From the NCBI GenBank assembly GCA_000708835.1, contig DF237128.1, positions 62,001-126,000 of the forward strand: a stretch of DNA of 64,000 nucleotides, written 5' to 3'. This document shows positions 1-11,291 of this stretch, piece by piece. The position numbers and the translations under genes were made by a program. The DNA comes from Klebsormidium nitens. Its lineage: Eukaryota > Streptophyta > Klebsormidiophyceae > Klebsormidiales > Klebsormidiaceae. Numbering within the stretch: position 1 is the stretch's first letter; every line of letters starts with the position of its first letter. The notes under the pieces were generated by a model, which saw only the letters and a program-made list of their open reading frames with translations, had not been told where the DNA came from and ran no database searches.

Positions 1-925
1 ATATGGGGGCCCCAATCAATGACCCACCGAAGTCTTGCACAGCTCTCACCAGCGCAACAAGTGCCCAGTGTGCAGCTGGCTCGTTTAGGACGACGGGGTG
101 CCTGGGTGAGGCTTCCCCCGTCACCCCCTCCTTGTAACACGTGCCAGCTTGAAATGAGGTTTGAGATAGGCAACGCGGCAACCTGGTTTACCCAGGAAGT
201 TGTGTCGTGGGGTCTGTCTCCTCTTGGAATTGACGCTTTTTCATCGAGACTAACGTTATAATCCAGTCCGCCTTCGAGTGAACAGCGCGCGGGATTGCTG
301 GGCTCCGAGCCGGCCGCTGTTTCCCTGCCATTTGAGCTGAAGCAAATATGCACCGCCTCAAAAAGTGCTTTTGATCAACTTTGGAAGTTGCTTCAGGAGG
401 AGGGGGAGTGGGACATCATCAGTTTCTATTTCACACATGCTTTTTTCAGCAAATTGCCAAAGTCCATGACTGTCACTTCATGAGAAGTCACTTCATGTGC
501 CTTTGAGAGCTGTCCCTTTCAACTTTAGAATTTGGAAAAGCACCCGAGATCTGACCTCTCAAGGACACTCCGTCTCTTTCAATGCCAAAGGAAATGATGC
601 GTTTTGCCACTGTTCTCAGTCACTCTGCATGCCATGTTTTGACGGGTTCGAGGAGGTAGACTTCTTTGTCGTTTGGTCTCGCCAATAATTTTTTTCCTGC
701 CTGGTTGGACGATAAATGCTTTTCCATGTTCAATATCATCAAGCTGTGTGCATCAATGGCAGTGTCAATCTCGAGTTTCAGACCCTATTTCCCCAGGCGA
801 AACAGCGACTGGTAGGCCTTTCGAACAGCGGGCCAAAAACGGACGTCCATGTGGGCAGTGGCCCGGTAAAAGAATCGGTGTCAGCCTTCAGGCATGCTTC
901 CGAATGTGAGACTTAGCCGAAGGAG
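1..925. other. 5' end of window, no gene recognised
   Basis: Only short open frames occur here, and none resembles a known family or joins to a neighbour with clean splice sites. It could hold the 3' end of a gene outside the window or the 5' untranslated region of the gene that starts near 926. I see no RNA gene or repeat. Confidence 0.4.
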
Positions 926-2245
926 ATGGGGAGTCTGGCGTGCCTGGCAGAGCTGAACAGAAAGAATGGGAATCGCTCACAATTGAGCAAGAGAATCATG
1001 GCCGTCTTCAATGGTGTATCCCCAAACAGATTGAACTTCTGGTTCCTTCTTGTTCCCATCCTATTGCTTACAATACCGGCTGCTTTCCTTGGCTTGCAGC
1101 GGATGTCTTCAAGCAGGAACGAATGGCAGATAGGCTGCATCGTCGCACGCAAAACAGACCAGCTAAGGTCTGTAAGTTCAGGTGAGGATCCTGGCAGAAA
1201 GGACCCCTTCGAGTTGTCTTTCAAGGTTGTCAATGACTCCATTGTGACAAGAGGTATGTCTGAAGATTTGGGCCATCACATCAATACTGCTGCAGCAAGC
1301 ATACTCATAATGGTACGGCAGACATACCTTACATGTAGCTTCTTGTAATTGATCAGTACTTTATGTTGGCACGCGCTGACATTCTCTTTCATTGCAGACG
1401 TGTCGCTCGCAAACCCCCGCGGGCCTCTGCACGTGGCTGTGTGCTTTTTCGGGTTGACTCGGTCCCTTCAATACACTGTTGACAGTCTGCGCCGGCAGAT
1501 TCTTGACCCTATGGCAGAAGCAAACTTTGAGACCTCTCTCTTTCTGCACACGTATAACTTGACCAGCCAAACAAACCCACGTAGCAACGAGAAGGATGCA
1601 CCAATTTTGAGTGACTCCTGGAAGTGGTTGCACCCAACTGCGTTTCTTGTGGAGGATGCTAACGTTGTGGAAGCGAGTTTTGAGCGGCACGTCAGCCCAA
1701 TATTGCAGCACGGGGATCCATGGGGGGAGGAACACCACACGAGCCTGAGAAATCTGCTCAAGCAGCTTCATTCTTTGGAAGGGGTCACGCGCCTGTGGCA
1801 AGCTGCGACTGCAACCTTTGACGTTGTCATCTATCTACGGTTTGACGTCTGGTATTTCAACCGGTTTGAGATGGGGGAGTTGCGGGTCGCATCGGGTCGA
1901 AAAGTACTGTTTACGCCAGCCTTTCACAAATTTGGGGGCTTAAATGACCGATTCGCATTTGGCCCGCCGTCTATCATGGCCCAATATGGTTTGCGTCTTA
2001 GCAAGATGTTGGACTACGTGAAGCTGAAGCCGCTGCATTCGGAGACATTCCTCTATGATGTAATAATGGCGGACTCTACCACCGAGCTCGCTTTTACCTC
2101 CTTGATCTTTGCAAGGGTACGGGCAACCGGACAATTATGGGCGGTGCCAACCGCTGACCATAAGGATATCAAGTACTCAAGTGATCTGTTTCTGACAATA
2201 GACCACCTAGGACTTATTGCCTTACGAAACGAAAGCACTCTTTAA
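926..2245 (+). CDS. Type II membrane protein, glycosyltransferase-like, function unknown
   Basis: Two exons, 926-1253 and 1398-2245, join in phase (G + AC gives Asp) across a gtatgt...ttgcag intron and encode about 391 residues. A second in-frame ATG at 998 would also work. A hydrophobic stretch at roughly residues 33-55 (FWFLLVPILLLTIPAAFLG) looks like a signal anchor, so the rest probably faces the Golgi lumen. The luminal part begins with VAVCFFGLTRSL and later has YLRFDVWYFNRF. These resemble uncharacterised glycosyltransferase-like proteins of algae and oomycetes; I know no demonstrated reaction for them. No canonical DxD motif is obvious. Membrane topology is read from the sequence; the enzymatic role is inference. 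Confidence 0.7.
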
Positions 2246-4460
2246 ATCTATTCAAAATCAGTGCCGCCGCGTAGAAGATTGACCAGTTCTATGGAGCTCA
2301 AGAGGTTTACAACAACCGATGAGCAGGCTAGCTTGCCAGGTTGGATGCTGACCGTCTTTTGAGAGAGTCGTAGCATCTTGTTCCCCATGGCCTGCATGCT
2401 CACTGGCAGCTTGCCCAATGGCTTAGCCCATGGCTCAAGGTGTTAGTAAACAGCACTAGTGACCATGCAGCTTAAGTAATGATCCACATTGTCACAAAAG
2501 CACCGATCCCATGTCCGACCGTTTGAGACGCTTCGATCGTACATGTGCCAGAATTCTACATGATGAAACTATCATGCGGTTGATCCACATGCCACGTGCC
2601 ACGGAACTACGTTGGGGCGTGCAACACCATCATGTGGCTCAATCAATGCGCAGAACGACATGCATAATGCTATCACAGCCCGGCCTTGATTGCACGAAAC
2701 GACAAGGTCATCAAGCGAGGTACCTTCGCAGAGATCATACATTCGAGCTATACAGAAGCAATATGGCATGACACAATCAAACTTAAGCATATATATGGCT
2801 TCCACATGCATGCTTGTGTTCCTAGCTTAGTATGTACCTGCCAGCAAATTAAACATATACGTACTGCCGCATGTACAAATTTTGCACGAAGAACTGTGTG
2901 ACGTGAATGCATACCGTATCTCAAACCTATCTAATCTGCGCATTGAATCTATACACACAAGAGATCATATTATTTGTCGGTTTACTTTGCAGACAGACTT
3001 GAGCTCAGAGCACGAATGGCTTGATTGCGGGAACGTCTGGTCAATATTTTAGCTTGCTTGCCGCAAACATTTCGAGACTCGGAATGTTGAATTAAATGCA
3101 TAGAGCTTCGTGACTTTCTAACGTGTCTTGGGACATACTCGTGTCCTTCGAGGCGCCTGCTTGGCCGGGCGGCCAGTAGGGCGAGTACAGCCTTGCCTAT
3201 GTATGCGTCAACCTGGGCAGATTTGGATGCAGCAGGCGGCTCAAACTCGCCTCCGGCAGCACCAGATTGGCCAAAGTCGGCTGCGAGATCGACCGGAAAA
3301 AGAGTAATTCCCTCTAGTGCTACCAAGATCCAGACTTCAATCTCAGACATAAATTATCGAAGGAGCCAAGCGTTCGGGCTATTAATTTCTCTCAAAAGAG
3401 AAAACCGGGTTCAATACCATGCAGAGCATACACGCAGGAACTGTTAAAACAACCAGACTTGGGAGGGTGATCTTTGTTCATGATAGATAAGAACTCGGTT
3501 TTGTTCAACGGTCGGTCAAATCTCAGCAAGCAAAGCTATCAGTGCTGATCGGGGTCTTCCCTCCGGACTAAAATAATTCCGAACTTCGAAGACGACAACA
3601 ACATTCAGTAGATCAGATACGGGTCCCGACAGGCAATCGTGGTCACCACAAACGCCCCCAAAAGCAACACAAACAGATCAAAGCAAGTACCGAAAATGCG
3701 TAGACCTGCAAGACAAGGCGACAAGCAGGGGACAAGCGGAACCATTCTCACCTCAAGAACTGTGTTGGGCTCTCTGCAGGCTCTCTATAGCCGGCAGTGC
3801 AGACCGTGCCGGGAGTGTTAATCTGCGAGAATATGGCGGGCGTGTTGTGATTTCTTTATTCTGAGTGAACTCCTGCCGCACCGCTTCCTGGGAAAGCACC
3901 ATTTCGCAGGATGGATTCGCTTCGAAGTGTGTCCGACTCTCCGCCAAAATTCTTCGTATAACAATAGACTCTGGAAGCGCGTTGGCTCTCTTTCAGAAGT
4001 GTCGCCGCACCAGCAACCCGCTGCCATATGTCTTAGGTGCCAATCATTCAACAGCGCAATACTGGGCAGCCAGAAGAAACGCAGGTCCGCAGGCCGATGG
4101 TTCAGCTAGGGGGTAGACATTGGACTTTTTATACTTAAGCAGTTCTGTGAAACTGTGGGGGACAGAAACAGGACGTTTCTTTACAACCTGAAAGTAAATG
4201 CAACACGTTGTATGAAGCTGAAGCGTTCACATAGACCCTGCTTACGTTCTCCTCGTCCGATTTAGAGATCCTGAATGCCTCTGACACTCTGATCGAAACC
4301 CCAGCTTACGCACAACTTCTGCGTCCGGACTTGGACCATCCAGATTCCGCAAGGTCTTCTCTGTACCTTTCACTCTCTGTACGGATGTCGAGTCTATTCT
4401 TAAAGATCGCATCAGAACGGGAAGCCCAAAAGAATTCCGTACGAAGGCATGTGTTCGTAC
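2246..4460. other. Intergenic spacer without a supported gene
   Basis: No exon of a recognisable family was found on either strand. The longest open frame (2982-3350, minus) is listed separately with low confidence. The far end (about 4100-4460) should hold the remaining C-terminal part of the BUB1-like kinase domain, but I could not find it in any frame. Confidence 0.4.
2982..3350 (-). CDS. Hypothetical 122-residue open frame
   Basis: An ATG-initiated frame on the minus strand starts MSEIEVWILVALEG and then becomes Ala/Gly/Arg-rich. I do not recognise it and see no conserved motif, signal peptide or clear splice partner. It could be a small gene, part of an exon or chance; its only support is length and a fairly protein-like first half. 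Confidence 0.2.
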   Translation of the reverse strand: MSEIEVWILVALEGITLFPVDLAADFGQSGAAGGEFEPPAASKSAQVDAYIGKAVLALLAARPSRRLEGHEYVPRHVRKSRSSMHLIQHSESRNVCGKQAKILTRRSRNQAIRALSSSLSAK

Positions 4461-5212
4461 CTGGAACCTTCCTGCTCCATCTTGATGGTAAGGAACGCCT
4501 CTGTCATGCAGACTTTCCTGATAACATTCTGCCGCGAGGGGACCTGGCCAGGTCGAGGCTGCGGCTCCAGTCAATCAGAGTCAGGCTCTTGTCGTGCCAT
4601 GAGCTAGGCAGGCCGCTTGTCCAAACCTCCCACCAGGCACTGCAAGGAAATGGTCTATTATGAGAGGGGGCACACATAATTGAAAAAGGGAATAAGCTCT
4701 GTGTAGAATGCTGCATAGAAGAAACCGGTTTTACTGGCTTGATGGGGAACAGGAAAGAATGGGAAAGGAAAAAGTCTATCTCATATCATCAATCCTTCGG
4801 CAGGTTAGCCGTTCTTCAATTCAACGGGAAGACAGAAATTGGAATTGACAGTGGGAACCAAAACTATGGCGTCATGTATCCTGCCTCTGAAACAAATTGC
4901 TGATCTACTGATTATAGAGGCCTTCCCAAAGTAAAGTTCTGAAACCCTGCGGAACCATGAGGACAAAACTGATGAATGAATCTCTCAGCCCACGAAGCTC
5001 TGTCCTTGCGCTGACTTCTTGGGTTGATACTAATCCGACATCATCCTTAATGCAATACCTACCAGTTCTTCCGTAGGAGAAGGTTGTCGGGCTTCAAGTC
5101 CCCATGAATGATGCCTGCCTCAAGGAGGACCTTGAGCATGCGAAGGAGCTCAAACTTGTAGAATTTGGCAACAGCCTGCAGGCAGAATGGCCCAAAGAGC
5201 TGCTTCAGCTTC
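4461..5212 (-). pseudogene. BUB1-like protein kinase domain fragment, frameshifted
   Basis: Two minus-strand exons join in phase: 5212-5063 and 4639-4461 (TG + T). The first ends in a kinase catalytic loop, IIHGDLKPDNLLLR, preceded by AKFYKFELLRMLKVLLEAG. The second reads WWEVWTSGLPSSWHDKS and then LTLIDWSRSLDL. This order and spacing match the C-terminal kinase of the spindle-checkpoint protein BUB1. Two defects are visible. The metal-binding DxG triplet is DWS instead of DWG. The frame also breaks near 4507-4516: the expected BUB1-like C-x-T-x-x-F stretch (CMTEAF) lies one base out of frame. The rest of the C-lobe was not found downstream. A candidate upstream exon ends at the gtaagc donor near 5293 but carries stops. 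Decayed copy is my preferred reading; a sequencing error in a diverged real gene is the alternative. Confidence 0.6.
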
Positions 5213-5861
5213 CTGCTTCAAGACCGCGTGGAGATGATGGGAGTTCAGCCCGGGGTCGTGATAATTGAAGACTAGTTATTCAAGCTCCAGAAATTTGCTT
5301 ACGAGCTGTGACTCTGCGCTCCGAACGAAGTCAAAGCGCAGGCTGCTTTGCAATGCCCATCACAATAGGATGACGTGGGCAACTGTCAGGATAAGGGAAC
5401 ACCTCGAAACCGTCTCGCAAAGTTTTTCTTAAAGCAGGGGGCGACAAAGATGCTGGTCCTAGCACAGTCAAACAGCCACTTGGCCTTGAAGCCGAAGCTG
5501 CGCCTGTCATATTAGATATGCCGACGCCCAATTAGCGATCGATGTAGAACCCTCATAGATAGGCAAGCCGCTAAAGAACACAGCGCGAATCAGGCGCGAA
5601 GAAGGAAGCGGACTTTAAGAATATGATAGAAAGCCGATTCTTTTAGAGAGAGAGCAACATGATGAAGGAACACTGAACAGGTTGTCGAGCAAGTTTGACA
5701 AAATTGCAGTGGTGTCCCGCAATCTTGTCAAGACAGGAAACAGTGCAACACTTTAAACTGTATTTCCTCCATCATACCTGTTCACGCTCAACATCCTGCG
5801 GGCGTACTGAAGACCCCTAAAGGTATCCTCTCTAGATTGTCCTGATCTGGGGGCCATGTGT

Positions 5862-5899
5862 GCAGACTCCGCTTAATGCAGCAGACTCCGCTTAATGCA
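5862..5899. repeat. Perfect 19-bp tandem duplication
   Basis: A 19-base unit beginning GCAGACTCCGCTTAAT occurs twice head to tail (5862-5880 and 5881-5899). It looks like a slippage duplication; no function is suggested. Confidence 0.9.
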
Positions 5900-6228
5900 G
5901 CTTGATTTGAGGGAGGGGAAGAGATGCAATACTAATAGGACGGAATGACACCCGCAGGACTGGCAGCTCGTGCTGCTCCATAGTCCTCCTGAGACTTACA
6001 AGGGAATCCTGATCGGGCAACCCACTTGCTGAAGCTCTGAATGCATTACAGTGCCAAATTAAATGCGCTCCCCAGGCGGTGCTCAGTCCCTGGGCCTCCG
6101 CCTGCCACTCGCTTCTAGCTGGGACCATGTCTGCAGTGGTCTGACTCTAGGTCATGCAGATCATTGACATTCAAGTTGTGCCCAGTTGTGTGCTTGCTGC
6201 ATTGGCATATAAGTTTGAAAGTTGGTCG

Positions 6229-6272
6229 CAGGGTTCTCAGCAGGGTTCTCAGCAGGGTTCTCAGCAGGGTTT
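6229..6272. repeat. 12-bp tandem repeat, about 3.6 copies
   Basis: CAGGGTTCTCAG is repeated three times perfectly (6229-6264), followed by a partial fourth copy. The array is bracketed by TTTGAAAGT on both sides. It is a minisatellite-like array shortly upstream of the O-methyltransferase gene. Confidence 0.9.
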
Positions 6273-6405
6273 GAAAGTAACCCTGGTCACGGGTCTCGCC
6301 CCTGACCACCGTCCTCGTTTTCGACAATAAGCTCAGAAGCAGCAAACAATTAATCTATCAAAGCATTGGATCGAAAGTTCTCGTCGAAACAGGCTGTAGC
6401 CAGTT

Positions 6406-9249
6406 ATGACATGGGTAGACACTGAACAGTGCCGAGCATTGACCTTCAAGTTCTTGCAGAAGAGGTACCTACGCAGGATTCCCTCCTCATTAGTCCTCAC
6501 CCTTCATCATCGCATTGCATCTTTCTACACAGACATGAAAATGCCTTCAACATCTCTGCAACAAGTGGCGCTTCCATTAGCAGCAGCTTGTTCTGCTGCA
6601 TTGGGCCTGTACTACCTTGCCAGGGTCACCTCAGCTAGCGCTGGGCAGACCTTGTCCCTGGCTCCTCCTCCTTACAGGCTGCGCCTGAAGCTGTGGGCCC
6701 TGTTCCACCGCTTGGCAGACTCCCTGCTGCCCGATGACCTGAAGCTGCGAGCTTTGAGTAACAGCCACAGGGCCTCCAGCACTCTGTACGCCGCAGCAAA
6801 GCTGGACATTTTTGAGGCTTTCAAAGATGGATCACATACTGCGCACGAAGTCGCTGAGAAAGTGAGCTCGCCCATACATCCGGAGAGCCTCTTCCGCATA
6901 CTGCGGTTCCTTGCCTCTCAGGGCGTGTTTATTTACGACCAAGCAAGCAACCGGTTTCACCTCACAAGAGTAGGTGAGAATAACATCAAGCTTTGCATAG
7001 AAGCGCAGATCAAACTGGGCAAAAGGATGGAGGCTGACGCTGCCGGTGGCGCACCTCAGAATGTGAGAAGTTTCGTGTTGCAGCTTCCCTTACAGGGTGG
7101 CGGTGCAAGGTTGGGGCATACGAATGAAAATTCAGCCCAAGTGATGGACTTGGTTGAGAATTTTGAATCATTCGCACCTCAAATACTTTCTTTGCAAGTT
7201 TCTTCTTGTGGAGTTCTGGTGCAACTGCCCCCTGTTTTTCCCCACTCTAGAAGGCCTGTGATCACTTTTATCGAGGAGCGCAAAGATACTCTCAACTTTC
7301 TGCCTTTTTCTAGAATGTATGGTTGTGACAGGGCACTGGCAAGATCACTCTCGCCCTTCTCTCCAGGCGCCCTGCTCCTGCGTGGTCCCGGCAGCCAGCT
7401 CCCGCGCGTGTTGGCCAACAACGATCCGCAAGATGCAGGGCGCATTGGGCACAATAACATTGAGGCCTCCATTCAGAAGGGGGGCTGCGCCTTCCAGCAT
7501 GCCACCGGGCAGACCTGCTGGCAATTCTACGATGGGGAGCCGCGGCTGAGTGCGCGCTTTGAGGATATGATGGAGGTTGTGTCTCACGACGAGGACGCCG
7601 CCATTGCAGCAGGCTACCCGGGGTGGCCGCGAGCCAGGTGAGACACTCGGAAATTTGAGGGCCGGCCTTGACTGCAAGAGGGGCGCAGGGAGAAGCAGGT
7701 GGCACGCTCTGCGTCTCCGTAAGCAAAAAAGTCCGGGGGCATCAACAGATCTGTCTCTAAGGAAGATATCATTCCCCTTAACGGACTATCGAGCAGCTTT
7801 CCTGCCGGAAGCGCCAAAGCTGGTTCTCAGGTTCGAGGTCAGGAAAGAGGTACAAACAGCCGTTGACCTTTTAGCTTTACTGGCGCAGATTCGCAAGGAC
7901 AATTTCCAATCAGAAGGCGTTGTGGTCAAACGCCGGGACTGGCAAGCAGGATCACGTCAAGCTGCAAGCTGCTCGCTGCACACATCTATCACTTGGTAAA
8001 CGTTTTGTTTGCTTTTCTAAGCTTCCAGTCCGGCAGGCTGCTGCTTTGATTACCAGAGGCGTCACAGCAAAGGACAATCTCGAAAATAGGGCACAACTTC
8101 AATGGACTCGTTCCTTTTGAACAGAAACGAATATATGTCGTTCAATTCGAGAAGATTGTTTCTTTGTCGGTAAGCTCGTAGTTGATGCAACCGTTTGCAC
8201 CTTTTTCTCCGCAGGTCCGTTGTGGATGTTGCTGGGGGCCCGGGAGTGTTGCTCAGTGCGATTGTCAAAAGGCACACACACTTGCGAAACCACGCCACGG
8301 TCTTCGAAAGACCGGCGGTGGTGCAGTCAATAGACGTCGATGCTGCGCAACAGCAGGGCGTCGATTTTGCGTCTGGTAAGGTCCTTAGCCTGAACTCCAC
8401 TCATACTAGTGTACATATGTCTCTTTTGATGCCAAGTGATCCCGGACTGCTCTTACATCACACGGTTCTTGTCATTGGCCTGAGAGCGAGAGTGCAACGA
8501 GAGGCACCGGATAGCATGGAGCACGCTTCCGTCGACATCGTCTTGCGGGTTGTGTGGCTTCGAAACCGCATGCTTTGAAATTGTCCTGAATCTGTCAGAC
8601 GCTGTAGATCGACCACCGAAAAAAGAGGGGTATGTTTTTCAAGACGGTTCGTGAATACAAGGTCACTGACACCTCGTACGTCGTACTTTAGGAAGCTTTG
8701 TGGAGCTTGCTTCCGGTTTCGATGTCGAACGTAAGGAAGCTCTATGGAGCTTACTTTCGTTTTCGATGAGAAGTTAAGTGTTTGAAGTGTTCCTCTGCAA
8801 AGCAAAGCGTTTATATTGATGTGTCTGCAGGAGACTTTTTTGAAAAGATCGAGCCTGCCAATGCGGACGTTTATATACTGCGGCAGATCATGCACGATTG
8901 GAACGACGAGGACTGCATCCGCATCCTTGAGAACGTCAAGGCCGCGATGCATGCGGGATCCCGGCTGCTAGTCATAGATACGGTCATCCTCGGCCAGAAT
9001 GATCCCCTCTTCCCTTTCAAAACGGATTGTGACATCGACATGATGGTATGGACGGGAGGCCGGGAAAGATCGAGGGCCGATTTCACAAAGATATTTTCTC
9101 AAGCAGGATTCAAGCTTCTTCGATTATTTGAGATGCAGTCGCTCAAAAGCATAGTCGAGGCTGTGCTCATCCACGAAGGGCCAGCGTGGCACGAAACAAT
9201 CAGTCAGGGGGTGCGACTTTCCCGTCTTGATACAATTATCGCCCGATAA
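6406..9249 (+). CDS. Class II (COMT/ASMT-like) O-methyltransferase, membrane-anchored
   Basis: Four exons: 6406 or 6535-6973, 7367-7637, 8215-8375 and 8831-9249. Phases agree, giving 472 residues from the first ATG or 429 from 6535. The N-terminal dimerisation/winged-helix region (ALSNSHRASSTLYAAAKLDIF, then LFRILRFLASQGVF) precedes the SAM-binding motif VVDVAGGPGVLL. ADVYILRQIMHDWNDEDC follows; its His is the catalytic base in this family, and LLVIDTVI and FSQAGFKLLRL close the fold. These enzymes methylate hydroxyls of small phenolic or indole substrates using SAM. The substrate cannot be read here. Two oddities are a hydrophobic segment before the catalytic part (LPLAAACSAALGLYYLARV), suggesting anchoring to a membrane, and AGGPG in place of the usual GGGxG loop. 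The last intron contains a 35-bp imperfect tandem repeat. Confidence 0.88.
8690..8768. repeat. Imperfect 35-bp direct repeat in an intron
   Basis: Two similar copies beginning AGGAAGCT (8690-8724 and 8734-8768), separated by nine bases, lie in the last intron of the O-methyltransferase gene. Each ends in TTTCGATG. They differ at several positions, so the duplication is not recent. Confidence 0.8.
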
Positions 9250-10064
9250 CGTCAAAGTCAATGGTTGGACTGATGCGCGTTGATGCCCCACAGTGTGTGC
9301 ATGAGGGTCACCCTTGAAGTTGCCTCCAGGAGAGACTCAAGGGAGTTGCGAATCAATGCTTCCGTTGGCAGGCTGTTCAATTGCATGGCCGCGTGTGTGT
9401 AAACCGCTCGAACTTATATGCAGGCTTCTACTAAGCAATCATGAAGTTACAGGGTGTTCCGCTAGTCAGTTGAAATTCTTGAGACCCATCTATTTAATCA
9501 GTATTTCCGAGTCGAAGCTTGTCAATTCGAAGCAGCGGCGGCCGCCATCATTATGCATGCATGGGCGGCGCACATGTCACATTTGACGTAATCAGCCTTT
9601 GTAAACATGGCCTAGGCCTTGAAGGCATCCGGAAATATGGCGCATGCATGTTTACAAAGTACGTACATAGAAGTCAGGCTATTGCACATGTTGTAACGTG
9701 CTAGCTAAGTACATGATTCATGGGCCTCTGGCATATGATTGTCATATATTTCCGTGCCTGTTCATCCAGGTGATATGGCGGCCAGACCCGCCCGTTACAT
9801 GAGGGCATGGTGGCGCAGAGAACAGGTCGGTTCAAGTTGCACGTCATGCTGGTACGAATTGCAAAAAAGCTCCGTGAGAACACGAACGATCAAACTCAGC
9901 ATGATTTGAAGGACATGCTAAGCGTAATGTGAAGCTCCAAACGGCCCACCAAGATACCACTTGAGCCACATGGACCTACGTAACGATGGACACTTCCTGG
10001 CGAAAGACAACACAAAAGTCGTTCCATGTGCAACAAGCGTTAGGCTGGCCTATTTACTCTCGGC
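9250..10064. other. Spacer between convergent genes
   Basis: This stretch lies between the stop of the O-methyltransferase gene and the stop of the minus-strand DnaJ-type zinc protein, so it should hold both 3' untranslated regions. No further gene or clear repeat is visible. Confidence 0.5.
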
Positions 10065-11291
10065 TTAGTCCAAGTATCCCTTCCCTTCACATGTTGTACA
10101 GCCTCTGCTCCCGTTACATGCAACGCAGTACCTCCATTTCCTTGCCAACCTGAATTGAAGAAAAGGTAGTGTTAGTGCGAGAGAAACACGACTCCACGAA
10201 AAAAGGGCTAAGGGGCTGGTTTGCCTCAACAGTCTTGTGCTGGACGTCACATAAGAAGGCCTGTAAAATAACATCACAAGGGCGTGGCCACAAACCACTA
10301 TCAGGCCCCAAAACATGATGGCGGACGTGCTTCCACGTCTTCTGCTTCAGAAGATCTGAGTGCCTGTACTGCTTGCTTTACTTATTTCTCGGTTGACTTG
10401 TGAGGATCTGAAAATCGGAGGAGACAGCCAGCTAGCAAGCTGAACCACGAAAGCTGGCGTCAGCTGATTGTGTTCTCGAATCAGTTGTAATATCCCAGGG
10501 CCATGCTTCGGGACTTCTTGCATGATTCTCGAAACAGCTGAAAGGCTGACCAATTGTGTCAAAACAGCCTTGCGATTTCAGGTCAAAAATATTCATGTAC
10601 CTGGCAACCATTCCAATCACCACTCCATACATAACAATACTAGTGGTAAAGAAAGCTGAAGCAATGAATAAGTTTCTGTGCATCATACCCGGCAGTATAT
10701 CGAGTGGCGGCCATTGTTGACCTTGCCCGAGCCTTTTCCCTCTCTTGAGGCGACAACTCCTTGTTGACAAAGCCCTCTCCCTGGCATACAGGGCAAATTC
10801 CACTTCCTCCGCAGGCATCGCACCGGGGCTGCAGCATTGGGCAATCAGGATCGATGTACAAAGATGGAAAAAGCATTCAAGGGGTTAAGCAGGCCTGATT
10901 ACTCTATCCTCGCATTTCCTTGCAATATGCCTTTGGGCCTGCTCTTAGGCAATTGGTTCAACAGACACATGGCACAGAGCCATGGTCACTTAGTGGTGTT
11001 CTTTCCACTATCTTCGTCCCAATTGGCTCTCACCTTGTCTGCGCCCAACGTTTCAGCAACTTTTTCTTTGGGCAGGTTGGACAAGACAATGCCAGCAGTC
11101 ACCACAACGCCAAAGACCACCACCGCCGAGACAGCGGTGGGGATAGCTTCTGTTGTTGTGTTCCGCTCACACGGCCGGGCTGCTTGGCCAGGGCATGCGG
11201 TGAAGGAGTGGGGCCGCGTCTGGGCTTCAACACTAGTTCTCCTTCTCCGACTCAATGCTTGTTCTTCTGACGCCACCGAATCAATGCAAAC
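10065..11291 (-). CDS. DnaJ-type cysteine-rich zinc protein with membrane segment, probably chloroplast; first exon not found
   Basis: Three minus-strand exons join in phase: 11291-11034, 10828-10689 and 10149-10065, giving 160 residues ending in a TAA stop. The first visible exon follows a tgcag acceptor and has no ATG, so an upstream exon, probably the targeting peptide, is missing. It encodes an Arg-rich stretch and a hydrophobic segment (AVSAVVVFGVVVTAGIVLSNL). The next exons encode a four-CxxC cysteine cluster: CDACGGSGICPVCQGEGF and, after ATRYTAGLARKWRY, CVACNGSRGCTTCEGKGYL. This matches the J-domain-less DnaJ cysteine-rich family of plants (relatives of BSD2, LQY1 and PSA2), which act as zinc-binding thiol chaperones for photosynthetic complexes. 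The family assignment is firm; the plastid location and client are inference. Confidence 0.8.

Larger units (their letters stand above)
5213..6405. other. Spacer with two small tandem repeats
   Basis: Upstream exons of the BUB1-like fragment may lie here, but the open frames are interrupted and I could not find the kinase N-lobe. Apart from the two tandem repeats listed separately, nothing else is supported. Confidence 0.4.
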
